From Thermodesulfobacteriota bacterium (GTDB lineage: Bacteria > Desulfobacterota > Anaeroferrophillalia > Anaeroferrophillales > Tharpellaceae), in assembly GCA_024763535.1 (NCBI GenBank), contig JANTFH010000008.1:1-64000 (forward strand): a stretch of 64,000 nt of DNA. Direction: 5' to 3'. A model generated the notes under the pieces. That model was not told the DNA's origin. It did not search any database and was given only the letters and a program-made list of their open reading frames with translations. Positions within the stretch are counted from its first letter, which is position 1. Each line of letters starts with the position of its first letter. A program made the translations under genes and the position numbers. Shown piece after piece: positions 47,379 to 57,363 of this stretch.

Positions 47379-47403
47379 AGCACTCAGCCTGATAGAGTGC
47401 TAA
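47377..47403 (+). promoter_or_regulatory. CIRCE operator (HrcA binding site) upstream of rpoH
   Basis: TTAGCACTC, a 9-nt spacer, then GAGTGCTAA: an exact match to the CIRCE consensus with the canonical 9-nt gap. It lies 24 bp before the rpoH start codon. HrcA normally binds CIRCE before groESL or dnaK; here it would place the heat-shock sigma factor under HrcA repression. hrcA is not in the window. Confidence 0.95.
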
Positions 47404-47427
47404 TAAATAAGCGGAGGTGAAGATCTT

Positions 47428-48285
47428 ATGGAAAAATCTTTAGCTTTAATAAATACTGATTCCTTTTCAAGTTACATCGCCGAGATCAACCGCATTCCTT
47501 TGCTCACTCCGGAAGAGGAGACCGAGCTGGCGCGGCATTACAAAAAAAATCAGGATATTAAAACAGCTCACCGTTTAGTGACTGCAAATCTGCGTTTTGT
47601 GGTAAAGATCGCGGGTGAGTACCGCGGTTACCGGATGCGCATGATGGATCTTGTCCAGGAGGGCAATTTAGGTCTGATGCGGGCGGTGAAAAAATTTGAT
47701 CCCGAACGCGGGTATCGTCTGATTTCGTACGCGGTCTGGTGGATTCGCGCCTATATTCAGGACTACATTATCCGTTCCTGGAGTCTGGTTAAGGTTGGTA
47801 CTACCCAGTTGCAGAAGAAACTCTTCTTCAAACTCGGTAAAGTTCGTGGCTTTCTCGATGGTGACGAGGTTGATACAGCTGAGATAAACGCTCTGGCTGA
47901 CGGTTCTGAAAATGATGCCAAGGTTAGAGACTTCTGCCAGCGTCTCAACGCCCGCGATTTTTCGCTTGACCGGATGATCTCTGATAATAACACCACCTAT
48001 CTGGATATGCTGGCGGATGAGAGTGACGGCCAGGAGGAGCTGCTTTTGAATCAGGAGGCCGAAATCAATCGGAAAGAGTTGATTAACCAGGCCCTTAAAG
48101 AGTTGACTCCGCGGGAGCAGGAGGTTATCAGCGGCCGTTTTTTTGCCGGAGTTTCCAAAACCCTGCAGGATGTCGGTGATGAACTTGGTATTACCCGGGA
48201 GCGGGTCCGTCAGCTTGAGAGTAATGCCTTGAAGAAACTTCACAAAATCCTCGGCGCTAATGCTGAGATGCTGATCGCGACCTGA
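47428..48285 (+). CDS. rpoH: Heat-shock sigma factor RpoH (sigma-32)
   Basis: This 285-aa sigma factor has region 2 (ANLRFVVKIAGEYRGYRMRMMDLVQEG, cited in part as LRFVVKIA and MDLVQEGNLGLM), the AVWWIRAYIQDYI helix, and directly after it the RpoH box region (TTQLQKKLFFKL) specific to sigma-32. Region 4 is ELTPREQEVISGRF, ELGITRERVRQLESNALKKL. It directs heat-shock genes such as clpB. The ribosome binding site GGAGGTGA is strong. Transcription is probably repressed by HrcA at CIRCE, and a terminator follows. FtsH, encoded in this window, is the known protease of RpoH in E. coli. Confidence 0.95.
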   Translation: MEKSLALINTDSFSSYIAEINRIPLLTPEEETELARHYKKNQDIKTAHRLVTANLRFVVKIAGEYRGYRMRMMDLVQEGNLGLMRAVKKFDPERGYRLISYAVWWIRAYIQDYIIRSWSLVKVGTTQLQKKLFFKLGKVRGFLDGDEVDTAEINALADGSENDAKVRDFCQRLNARDFSLDRMISDNNTTYLDMLADESDGQEELLLNQEAEINRKELINQALKELTPREQEVISGRFFAGVSKTLQDVGDELGITRERVRQLESNALKKLHKILGANAEMLIAT

Positions 48286-48328
48286 AAACTACCTTGGCAA
48301 AACCAAGATAGCAGAGTTACAATCTATA

Positions 48329-48362
48329 AAATCCCGGTAAATTTTTTACCGGGATTTTTTTT
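48329..48362 (+). terminator. Intrinsic terminator after rpoH
   Basis: AAATCCCGGTAA pairs with TTACCGGGATTT around five T, followed by a long T-run. Confidence 0.9.
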
Positions 48363-48499
48363 GTTTCATATCTTAGATGGTTATCAAAAGCGCTTATACT
48401 TTGCTTGACGTAAATTGATTTGCAATGTAGTGATAGACAGCCGGGTGACTATCTTCCGCCCGGCAAACTCAGCTCCTTATTTTCTGGTTGATTTTTGAT

Positions 48500-51193
48500 A
48501 TGGGTATCTATAATCTCGACAAGATCTTCTCTTCCGCCCCCTCTTCCAACTCGGTTATCGCCATCATAAGCTCAGGTTCCTGCCGCCGGCAGAGTAAAGA
48601 GTGGCAGCTCTACCGGAATCTGCTTAACGACGAAAGTTCCCGTCAGATATATCTGATTGATCACGGTCACGCACATCTGTCCGGATGTCCGGTTGCGGTA
48701 TCCGATATTTATAGCTCTCTTAAAGACCTGCCGGAAGCGCCGGAGCTGGTTGTGACCCTGGGGCCGCTGGCCGATATCCCCGAACTGCTCGACGGATGTG
48801 GAGTTCTCAGGGTCAGCTGTCTGGTGGTTATGAGTTCTAAAACCGATCTTGAAAGTGATCGTCTCAAGGTTGAAATAGCTGCCCGGGCCAGGAAAAACCG
48901 GATCCGTATACTGGGGCTTAATTCCGCCGGATTTATGGTCCCGGCCGCCCGTATAAATCTATCCCTGTTTAATATCGAGGTTAGCGGCGGCAGGCTGGCG
49001 CTGCTTTCTCAGAGTGGGGCGGTGATCACCTCGGTTTTGGAGGTTGCCCGAAAGCGGGGGAGTGGTTTCAGTCATATTGTCGGTCTCGGTAATCTCAACG
49101 ATATCAACTTCGGAGATATGATCGATTATCTCGGCTGGTCTGCCAAAGTCAGCTGTATTCTGCTCTACCTGGAGAACATTAAGGATGTAAAAAATTTCAT
49201 GAGTGCCTGTCGATCGGTAGCCATGATTAAACCGATTGTTGCCATCAAAGCCGGCAAGAGTGAATTGGGTCGTAAGCTTGTAGAGAAACATACCGGTTGT
49301 CAGGCGGGGGATGATCCGGTCTATGATACAGCCTTTCGTCGAGCCGGAATAATCCGGGTGGAGAGTATTGATGAGTTGTTGACCGCCGGCGATTTCCTGA
49401 TTAATCATAAGGTTCCGGCCGGTCGGCGGTTGGGAATTGTGACTAATTCCGGTGGTTTAGGTATCATGGCGGTTGATGCTCTGGCCTCAAGGTCGATTTC
49501 GGTTTCAGAACTGTCGGCTGATTTAAGTCGCCGGCTTAAAGAGTTTGTCGCTCCCTATTCCGGATCACTCGATCCTATCTGTATCGCGGCGGATGCGGAT
49601 GAAGAGCGCTACCGGAAGGTTTTGGAGCTTATATTCGCGGCCAGGGAATTTGATACAATAATCGTGATCATGGTCTTGAATAGTGACCTTGATCCGGTGT
49701 CGTTAGTAGAAAAAATTCGTCCGGCGGCGGCCGCCGCCCGCGTCCATCTGGTCTATGCCTGGATAGGCGATCAAAATTATTCGGTGGCGGAAATTGCCGG
49801 ACTTGATGATTGCAGTACCCGAATATGTTTCACGGTTGAAGATGCAATATTGAGCTGTTACTACGCTCTGCGTTATTATGAGAAACTTTCCAAGCTGGTG
49901 CTCACTCCGCAGCGCTACAGCTCGGATGTCGGTTATAACCGGGAGCAACTGGCTCGGGCCCGGGAGTCGGTAGAGAGCTATCTTGATAATCGTATCAGCA
50001 GTTTAAGTTCGCACGCGACCCGTAAGTTTATCGCCCTCTACGGCCTGCCCGTTAACCCTTCTTATATAACAACCTCCCTCTCCGATACCCTGCGGCTGAG
50101 TGCGAACCTGGGTTATCCGGTAGTCATGAAAATAAATTGTCACTCCTTTGATTATAAGAGAGATATAGCCGGTATAATCCTTAACCTGCATAATGACGAT
50201 GCCGTGCGTAAGGGTTTTACTTACCTTAACAAAATCGCGCTGGAGGCCGGTCTGAGCGATTTCAATCTCATCCTTGAGAAGATGGTTGAGGGTGTCGACT
50301 ACGAGGTTAATCTCGGCAGTCGTTACGATATTGAGTTCGGTCCCTATATCTTTCTCGGCCCCGGTGGGGTAGCATCCCGGGTAACGGCTGATGAAGCTGT
50401 TATTCTGCCTCCTCTGGATCGTAATCTGGCCGGGAGGTTAATCGATCGGACCCGGCTTTCCCGCTGCTATCGTGAGGTTAGAACTTTCGATCTCGAAGCC
50501 TTAAAGGATATTCTGGTCAGACTTTCCCAGATGGTGGTTGATCTTCCTGAGATTGAAACCCTGATTTTCGATCCTTTAACTATTACCGGCGACCGTCTGT
50601 TGATTGTCGATGCCAAGCTTAAACTTAAACCATGTGAGATAGCATCACCTGCCCATTTGACGACTACTCCATATCCCAATCAGTATGAATTTAATGAAAC
50701 CTTAAAGGACGGCACCGCGGTTCTGATTCGGCCGATAAAACCTGAAGATGCCGCCGCTCATCACTGCATGGTGGCTGGTTTCTCACCCCAGACCCGGTAT
50801 TTCAGATTTTTTTCCTTGAGGGAGGAGATAACTCCGGAACAGCTGGCCCGGTTTACGCAGATCGATTATGAGCGGGAGATTGCCATGATTGCCGAGGTTG
50901 AAAATGATGGTGAAAAGATCAGTATCGGGGTCAACCGTCTGATCTTTTATCCGCATACAGGAGAGTATGAATTTGCTATCGTCGTAACTGATCGATGGCA
51001 ACACAGCGGGGCCGGATATCTGTTGATGGATAAGTTGATATATGTCGCCAAAGATCGCGGTATAAAAGAGATTTTCGGACTGGTTTTAAGAGATAATTTG
51101 ACCATGATGAATTTTATCAAAAAATTTGGTTTTGAGGTTGTTGAAAGAGAAATAGATGTCTGCCGCGTGCGTCTCAAGCTGGTTGACGACTGA
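48500..51193 (+). CDS. Pat-like protein lysine acetyltransferase (ACD-type domain + GNAT)
   Basis: This large protein combines a nucleoside-diphosphate-forming acyl-CoA synthetase-like part with a C-terminal GNAT domain. Residues ~1-450 form the CoA-binding and ligase part (LLSQSGAVITS, GLGNLNDINFGD). Residues ~490-690 form the ATP-grasp-like part (GYPVVMKI, LILEKMVEGVDYEV). Residues ~710-895 are GNAT (RPIKPEDAAAH, HSGAGYLLMDKLI). This is the layout of Pat/PatZ, which acetylates and inactivates acetyl-CoA synthetase. His264 in EKHTGCQAG, the phosphoryl-transfer position of ADP-forming synthetases, is retained. The ATG at 48500 is preferred over the TTG at 48488; neither has a good ribosome binding site. 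Confidence 0.85.
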   Translation: MGIYNLDKIFSSAPSSNSVIAIISSGSCRRQSKEWQLYRNLLNDESSRQIYLIDHGHAHLSGCPVAVSDIYSSLKDLPEAPELVVTLGPLADIPELLDGCGVLRVSCLVVMSSKTDLESDRLKVEIAARARKNRIRILGLNSAGFMVPAARINLSLFNIEVSGGRLALLSQSGAVITSVLEVARKRGSGFSHIVGLGNLNDINFGDMIDYLGWSAKVSCILLYLENIKDVKNFMSACRSVAMIKPIVAIKAGKSELGRKLVEKHTGCQAGDDPVYDTAFRRAGIIRVESIDELLTAGDFLINHKVPAGRRLGIVTNSGGLGIMAVDALASRSISVSELSADLSRRLKEFVAPYSGSLDPICIAADADEERYRKVLELIFAAREFDTIIVIMVLNSDLDPVSLVEKIRPAAAAARVHLVYAWIGDQNYSVAEIAGLDDCSTRICFTVEDAILSCYYALRYYEKLSKLVLTPQRYSSDVGYNREQLARARESVESYLDNRISSLSSHATRKFIALYGLPVNPSYITTSLSDTLRLSANLGYPVVMKINCHSFDYKRDIAGIILNLHNDDAVRKGFTYLNKIALEAGLSDFNLILEKMVEGVDYEVNLGSRYDIEFGPYIFLGPGGVASRVTADEAVILPPLDRNLAGRLIDRTRLSRCYREVRTFDLEALKDILVRLSQMVVDLPEIETLIFDPLTITGDRLLIVDAKLKLKPCEIASPAHLTTTPYPNQYEFNETLKDGTAVLIRPIKPEDAAAHHCMVAGFSPQTRYFRFFSLREEITPEQLARFTQIDYEREIAMIAEVENDGEKISIGVNRLIFYPHTGEYEFAIVVTDRWQHSGAGYLLMDKLIYVAKDRGIKEIFGLVLRDNLTMMNFIKKFGFEVVEREIDVCRVRLKLVDD

Positions 51194-51306
51194 AATTTTT
51201 TGCTTGGAAAACTCCGTTCGGTGTGTTAGTGCCACTGCTTCACGGGTAATTCAATTTACCCGCAAATATTTTTAAACTCATCTTTCCTAAAACGGTCGTT
51301 TATCTG

Positions 51307-54300
51307 GTGACTGATTCTTCCTTCGTTCATCTTCATCTGCACTCAATGTACAGCCTTTTAGACGGGGCTATCCGACTTAATCAACTGGTTGATAAAGCTT
51401 GTGAATACGGGATGCCGGCTGTCGCATTGACCGATCATGGCAATATGTTCGGAGCCGTTGATTTTTTCCAGGCGGCAGAAAAGAAGGGGATCAAACCCAT
51501 AATCGGCTGCGAAGTTTATGTCGCCCCTCAGGGCCGTCTGAGCCGCAATAAAAGAGACGATAAGGAGCAGGATAACGCTCACCATCTGGTGTTGCTGGCG
51601 ATGAATGATACCGGCTATAAGAATCTCTGCCGGTTGGTTACTAAAGGTTATCTCGAAGGTTTTTACTATAAACCAAGAATCGACAAAGAGCTTCTACAGG
51701 AATACCATGAAGGTTTGATCGCACTCAGTGCCTGTCTCGGAGGCGTAATCTCCGCTCCCTTGCGACGGCGTGATCAGGAGCGGGCCCGGGCCGAGGTTGA
51801 GTTCTATCGTGATCTTTTTACCGACCGGCGTTTTTTTCTCGAACTGCAGGAAAACTCTATTCCGGAACAAAAAGAGGTTAACCGCCAGCTGGTCGAACTT
51901 GCTCGTGAATGCTCTGTACCGCTGGTGGCCACCAATGACTGTCACTTCTTAAACCGTGAAGACGCGCATGCCCATGAGGTTCTGCTCTGCGTCCAGACCG
52001 GCAGGAATATGGACGATCCCAAGCGGATGCGTTATCCGGAGGAGCTCTACTTCAAATCACCGCAGGAGATGGTTGAAGCTTTTGCCCAATATCCGGAAGC
52101 CATCGCCAATACGCTTGAGATCGCCGACCGCTGTAATTTCAAATTTGAATTCAGAAACTACCGTCCTCCCAATTTTGTTCCCCCTGAAGGTAAATCACTG
52201 AATCAGCATCTGATTGAGGTCTGTCACTCCGGTTTTGCGAAAGTAATGCCCAGAATCAGAGCTTATCACGGCGATAACTTCAGTAACGAACTCGAACAAA
52301 CTTACCGGCAGCGGCTTGAGCGGGAGATCGGCATAATCTGCGACATGGGGTTTGCCGGCTACTTCCTGATCGTAGCCGATTTCGTTAATTATGCCCGCGA
52401 AAACCGGATTCCGGTCGGCCCCGGCCGCGGCTCCGCCGCCGGCTCCCTGGTTGCCTATGCTTTGCGGATTACCGATATCGACCCGATTCCCTACGGTCTT
52501 CTTTTTGAGCGTTTCCTGAATCCCGAACGGGTTTCCATGCCTGATATCGATATGGATTTCTGTATAAACGGGCGCGACAGGGTTATTGAATATGTAACCC
52601 AAAAGTATGGCCAGGATCGGGTTTCGCAGATTATTACTTTCGGCCGAATGCAGGCCAAGGGCGTAATCCGCGATGTTGGTAGGGCCCTGCATATGCCCTA
52701 TTCCGAGGTGGACAAAATCGCCAAACTGGTTCCCTCCGATCTCGGTATGACCCTGAAAAAGGCCGAAGCCCAGGAGACGGAGCTGGCCCGTTTGCGGCAG
52801 GGGAATGCACTGGAAAGGGAACTGCTGGAGGTCGCTCATTCACTTGAAGGGCTCAACCGGCACGCCTCGGTTCATGCCGCTGGAGTGGTGGTAACTGACC
52901 AGCCGCTGGTTGATTACCTGCCTCTTTATAAAGGCGCCAAAGAGAGTGATGTGGTTGTCACTCAGTACGATATGGGCTTTGTCGAAGAACTGGGATTGAT
53001 AAAATTTGATTTTCTCGGTTTGAAAACCCTGACGGTTATCGATAACGCCTTAAAGATAATCAACCGCAATCTTGATGATGAAGATCAGCCCTTTGATATA
53101 AGCACTATTCCTCTGGATGACGAAAAAACCTATAGACTGCTCTGTTCCGGGGCGGCGGTCGGTGTTTTTCAGCTTGAAAGCAGCGGCATGCAGGATCTTT
53201 TGGTTCGCCTTAAACCGGGATGTTTCGAAGATATTATCGCGCTTGTGGCCCTCTATCGCCCCGGTCCCATTGAGAGCGGGATGATTGATGACTTTATCGC
53301 CTGCAAACACGGTCGCCAGAAGGTTGAATATCTGCTGCCGGAACTTGAATCGATCCTCAAAGAGACTTACGGGGTTATTGTCTATCAGGAACAGGTTATG
53401 CAGATCGCGCAGAAGCTGGCGGGTTATTCGCTGGGTCAGGCCGATATTCTGCGTAAGGCGATGGGTAAAAAGAAGGCCGATGTCATGGCTGCCCAGCGGG
53501 AGAGTTTTCTCAACGGTGCCCGGGAAAATAAGATAGACCCTGATAAGGCGGAAGCCATATTTGATCTTATGGCGCAGTTCGCGGAGTACGGTTTCAATAA
53601 ATCTCATTCCGCCGCCTACGGTTACATCGCCTATCAGACGGCCTACTTGAAGGCCCATTATCCGGTTGAGTTTATGGCCGGATTACTGATGGAGGACATG
53701 AACAACACCGACAAGGTGATCAAGAATATCGCCGAATGCCGGAGCATGGGGATAAAGGTTCTACCGCCGGATATCAATGTCAGTGATCTCTCCTTTACGG
53801 TGGTTGACGACAATATCAGGTTCGGTCTGGCGGCGGTAAAAAATGTCGGGGTCAAGGCCGCCGCGGAAATCATCCGGGTCCGGGAGATTGAAGGTGAATA
53901 TTCGTCCCTGTTTGATCTCTGCCGGCGCATAGATCTTTCCAAGGTTAACCGCCGGGTTCTTGAAAGTCTGATTAAAGCCGGGGCTTTTGACGGCGAGAAG
54001 ATTGCCCGTTCCCGGTTGTTTGCGGCAATTGACACAGCTATGGAGAGCGGTCAATCGGCATCCCGTGACCGGGTTTGCGGTCAGCAGTCGCTGTTCGCTT
54101 TTGCCGGGGATGAGCCCTGTTTCGATGAAGCCTGTTACCCTGAGGATGCCTTGAGCTGGAGTGATAAGGAAGAGCTGATTTTTGAACGTGACGTTCTAGG
54201 CTTTTATCTGAGCAGTCATCCGCTGCAGCGTTATGTGGATGAAATTAAGCGCTGTACTACAGTCAATACCGCCGGGTTGGTTAACTGCGGCAATGCCGCT

Positions 54301-54870
54301 GCAGCCCGGATCGGAGGTCTTTTAACTTCAGTTCGCAGCAAACGCACTCGAACCGGGAAGATCATGGCTTTTGCCGTGCTCGAAGATCTTCACGGATCAG
54401 TTGAAGTTACCCTCTTTGAGGAGAGTTATCTTAAAGCCAGAGATTTTATTGCTGAAGATGAGCCGCTGATTCTCGAAGGGCGGATCGAAATCAACGATGA
54501 CCAGAGTAAGGCGAAGATGATTGTCAGTGACGTCTTTGGTCTGGAGGAGGCGCTTTCAACCATAATTGAAAAGGTTGAACTGACCCTCTCTTATGAACAG
54601 GCGGCTCCGGCCCGGCTCTCCCAGTTACAGGATGTTCTGGAACGTCATCAGGGTGAGATTCCGGCATTTATCAATCTTAAATTGCCTGAATGTCGGGTTG
54701 TCATGGCACTGGAAAACTTTTCTCTGCAGCCTTCGGCGGATCTTATTCATGATGTAAGCGATCTTTATAACGGCAGCCGGATTGTAGAGTTTGTCGCCTC
54801 TGAGAAAATTGTTGAACCAAAACGGGAAAACGGGAGAAGGTATTTTCCGGCCAAAGAGAAAATAGCATAG
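51307..54870 (+). CDS. dnaE: DNA polymerase III subunit alpha (DnaE)
   Basis: This 1187-aa replicative polymerase has an N-terminal PHP domain (HLHLHSMYSLLDGA, LTDHGNMFGAVDFF, GCEVYVA, NDCHFLNREDAHAHE), palm with catalytic Asp pair in PDIDMDF, the fingers block with FNKSHSAAYG, the HhH segment, and a C-terminal OB fold (ARIGGLLTSVRSKRTRTGK). The PHP metal-binding histidines are intact, unlike in E. coli. The start is GTG at 51307 with a weak ribosome binding site. It is followed by 110 nt to pckA. Confidence 0.97.
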   Translation: MTDSSFVHLHLHSMYSLLDGAIRLNQLVDKACEYGMPAVALTDHGNMFGAVDFFQAAEKKGIKPIIGCEVYVAPQGRLSRNKRDDKEQDNAHHLVLLAMNDTGYKNLCRLVTKGYLEGFYYKPRIDKELLQEYHEGLIALSACLGGVISAPLRRRDQERARAEVEFYRDLFTDRRFFLELQENSIPEQKEVNRQLVELARECSVPLVATNDCHFLNREDAHAHEVLLCVQTGRNMDDPKRMRYPEELYFKSPQEMVEAFAQYPEAIANTLEIADRCNFKFEFRNYRPPNFVPPEGKSLNQHLIEVCHSGFAKVMPRIRAYHGDNFSNELEQTYRQRLEREIGIICDMGFAGYFLIVADFVNYARENRIPVGPGRGSAAGSLVAYALRITDIDPIPYGLLFERFLNPERVSMPDIDMDFCINGRDRVIEYVTQKYGQDRVSQIITFGRMQAKGVIRDVGRALHMPYSEVDKIAKLVPSDLGMTLKKAEAQETELARLRQGNALERELLEVAHSLEGLNRHASVHAAGVVVTDQPLVDYLPLYKGAKESDVVVTQYDMGFVEELGLIKFDFLGLKTLTVIDNALKIINRNLDDEDQPFDISTIPLDDEKTYRLLCSGAAVGVFQLESSGMQDLLVRLKPGCFEDIIALVALYRPGPIESGMIDDFIACKHGRQKVEYLLPELESILKETYGVIVYQEQVMQIAQKLAGYSLGQADILRKAMGKKKADVMAAQRESFLNGARENKIDPDKAEAIFDLMAQFAEYGFNKSHSAAYGYIAYQTAYLKAHYPVEFMAGLLMEDMNNTDKVIKNIAECRSMGIKVLPPDINVSDLSFTVVDDNIRFGLAAVKNVGVKAAAEIIRVREIEGEYSSLFDLCRRIDLSKVNRRVLESLIKAGAFDGEKIARSRLFAAIDTAMESGQSASRDRVCGQQSLFAFAGDEPCFDEACYPEDALSWSDKEELIFERDVLGFYLSSHPLQRYVDEIKRCTTVNTAGLVNCGNAAAARIGGLLTSVRSKRTRTGKIMAFAVLEDLHGSVEVTLFEESYLKARDFIAEDEPLILEGRIEINDDQSKAKMIVSDVFGLEEALSTIIEKVELTLSYEQAAPARLSQLQDVLERHQGEIPAFINLKLPECRVVMALENFSLQPSADLIHDVSDLYNGSRIVEFVASEKIVEPKRENGRRYFPAKEKIA

Positions 54871-54980
54871 AGAGTGCAAGAGTGCAGGAGATATAACGGA
54901 TACACATTCTAGTAGTATGTTAATTAAAGTTGTTTTTTTTATAAACTGTAACCTTTTAACCGGTGAAATTGAGGAAGATT

Positions 54981-56624
54981 ATGAGTAAAAGAGAAGAAGT
55001 TAATAAAATGCTGGGAGCCCGTGACCGGGTCGCCGAAAATCCGGCCCGCACCGATATGATCAGAATGGCGGTTGCCAATCGCGAGGTTATTGTTGCCGCC
55101 AACGGGGCTCTGGCGACCTGGACACCACCGGAGTCGACCGGCCGCAGCCCTAAAGACACCCTGATTGTCAAAAGAGCCGCAAGTGAAGCCAAAATCGACT
55201 GGGATTCACCGAATAATATTCCAGTCTCGGAAGAGACCTTTGAGATGCTCTTTGCCGACGCAGTTGAGGTCTTGAGTAAAAAGAGTGAACTCTATGTAAC
55301 CGATCGGGTGCTGGGGGCTGATCCGGCCTACGCTCTGCCCGTCAGAGTGGTTACGGATAAAGCTCTGACCGTTCTCTTTACCGATAATATGTTTCGCCCT
55401 ATACCCGAGGGTATTGAAAAATCTGTTTTTTGCGGCCGGGAGTTCACTTTGCTCGCCCTGCCATACGATAAACTTGACCGCGATCGCTATCAGGGCCGCC
55501 TGCGCAACCTGGCTGACGGCAAGGCTTCCGATCTGGCCGTGGTTATCGATCTCGATCAGCGGGTTGGTCTGGTTTATGGTTCAGCCTATTGCGGTTCAGT
55601 GAAAAAACTGATGTTCTCGGTCATGAACTACATGCTGCCGGAGGAGAACATTCTGCCTTTGCACTGTTCCGCAAATGAGGGCCAGAACGGTCATGTAGCT
55701 CTGCTGCTGGGACTCTCCGGAACCGGTAAAACCACGCTCTCCGCCGACCCCGAACGGGCTCTGCTCGGTGATGATGAACATGGTTGGAGTGATGCCGGGA
55801 TAGCTAATTTTGAGAACGGCTGTTATGCTAAAATGATCAATATAGATGCCGAGAAAGAGCCGGAGATATTCAAAGCGATCATGCATGAAGATGATTATCT
55901 GCAACACGGATCAATCGTTGAGAATGCGATGGTTTACCCGGACGGAGTATTTGATTTCGACGACGAACGTTTAACCCCCAACTCCCGGGGCTCATACCTG
56001 TTGTCGGAGTTGAGCAATATCAAACCTTCATCGGTTGCCGGCCATCCCCGGACGATTCTTTTTCTTACCGCTGATGCCAACGGGGTTTTGCCTCCGATAA
56101 GTAAGCTCAACCCGGCTCAGGCGATGTTGTGGTTTCTGATGGGTTACACCAGCAAGCTGGCAGGTACTGAAACCGGAATTACCGAACCGGTAACCACCTT
56201 CTCCCGCTTTTTCGGTGAGCCTTTCATGCCCTGTAACCCGGATGTTTACGCAGGCATGCTCGGATCCCGGATGGAGAATCATAAGTCGGAGGTTTTTCTG
56301 GTTAACACCGGTTGGAGCGGCGGCCCCTTCGGTGAGGGTGAGCGCATGGATATCAAGTTGACCAGGGCTCTGGTCAAAGCGGCGATGAACGGGGATCTCT
56401 CCACTGTCGATTATGTGGACGACCCGATTTTTCATGTTATGGTTCCGCAAAGCTGTCCCGGAGTTGATGCCGGGATATTAAACCCGCGCGATACCTGGCG
56501 GGACGGCAGTGCTTACGATAAACGGGCTCAGAAACTGGCCGGTGAGTTTGCCGCCCATTTTGCCAAGGCCTACGGTAATAAAAATATTGCGCCCGAAGTC
56601 GCCGAACAGTGCCCGGGTTGTTAA
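54981..56624 (+). CDS. pckA: Phosphoenolpyruvate carboxykinase (ATP)
   Basis: PckA converts oxaloacetate and ATP to PEP and CO2 for gluconeogenesis. Seen in this 547-aa protein are ATWTPPESTGRSPKD, GSAYCGSVKKLMFSVMNY, the kinase-1a P-loop GLSGTGKTTLSADP, GDDEHGW, and ENGCYAKMI, all diagnostic of the ATP-dependent class. The ATG at 54981 has GAGGAAG before it; the in-frame GTG at 54963 does not. With citrate synthase (gltA) it marks the oxaloacetate/PEP branch point of central carbon flow. Confidence 0.96.
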   Translation: MSKREEVNKMLGARDRVAENPARTDMIRMAVANREVIVAANGALATWTPPESTGRSPKDTLIVKRAASEAKIDWDSPNNIPVSEETFEMLFADAVEVLSKKSELYVTDRVLGADPAYALPVRVVTDKALTVLFTDNMFRPIPEGIEKSVFCGREFTLLALPYDKLDRDRYQGRLRNLADGKASDLAVVIDLDQRVGLVYGSAYCGSVKKLMFSVMNYMLPEENILPLHCSANEGQNGHVALLLGLSGTGKTTLSADPERALLGDDEHGWSDAGIANFENGCYAKMINIDAEKEPEIFKAIMHEDDYLQHGSIVENAMVYPDGVFDFDDERLTPNSRGSYLLSELSNIKPSSVAGHPRTILFLTADANGVLPPISKLNPAQAMLWFLMGYTSKLAGTETGITEPVTTFSRFFGEPFMPCNPDVYAGMLGSRMENHKSEVFLVNTGWSGGPFGEGERMDIKLTRALVKAAMNGDLSTVDYVDDPIFHVMVPQSCPGVDAGILNPRDTWRDGSAYDKRAQKLAGEFAAHFAKAYGNKNIAPEVAEQCPGC

Positions 56625-56751
56625 ATTATTTTTTCTATACGAGTGGAGTAGGGGAGTGTAATTTGAGATCGTAACCGCGAAATAAGTTGCTTTGGGAAGA
56701 GGGGAGCTTTAAGGTCTATTCAACCTGGCAATCAACTTCTAAGTAAATTAC

Positions 56752-56795
56752 CTGTAGAGCACAAGGCAGCAACTTTTCTGCTTTGTGCTCTACAG
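56752..56795 (+). terminator. Long perfect hairpin after pckA
   Basis: CTGTAGAGCACAA plus GGCAG pairs with CTGC plus TTTGTGCTCTACAG around a short loop, one of the most stable stems in the window. There is no immediate T-run, so it may stabilise the transcript end, or stop transcription with help. Confidence 0.6.
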
Positions 56796-57333
56796 CTTTA
56801 GACGGTTTAACCCAGGTTGGTTACTCTGAATTCAGGCATTACCGGTATCCCGTCTCATTTTTTTAACATGATTTGATAATTTTAAACTGTAAATGGCTAA
56901 TGAATTATTTTCTGGGCCGGTTGTCGTCTCTTGTGATCTTGATTCTTGTTTCTATCAAGTTTTTTTGTTATTACTTGTTAACAGCTTGAAATGATTCCGG
57001 ATCGGGCTCTGACAAATTTTTTTTTATTCCCGGCAACATTCTACTTGACATTTATAACTTATCAAAATCATTATTTAAAATGAAATACAATAAATTTAGT
57101 GCGAATTTTAGTTTTATTCTTATACCTAATGATCAATTCTCCATAAAACAGTTATTAACAACTTTTCAACAGGGTGTTTACACTTAATATATATAATCAT
57201 ATGTGTTCTTTGATGAATTGTATAAAGATGTTCTATTATTATTGTAAAAATGTTTAGTAGATTATTTGATTATCCATATTTTATTGAATTTGCAGAAGAT
57301 TTACGATAGAAAGGGTTGCCGACTTCCGGCTGA
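56796..57333. other. AT-rich gene-free segment with DnaA-box-like sites
   Basis: This ~540-bp segment is very AT-rich and has no supported gene. It holds near-matches to the DnaA box TTATCCACA: TTATTAACA (57152-57160), TTTTCAACA (57163-57171) and TTATCCATA (57270-57278). TTGACA at 57045-57050 with CATTAT 18 nt on is a possible plus-strand promoter for the flavoprotein gene. No replication genes flank it, apart from dnaE ~2 kb upstream. Confidence 0.35.
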
Positions 57334-57363
57334 ATGAATGTTCAAATTCTAAGGAGACAAATT

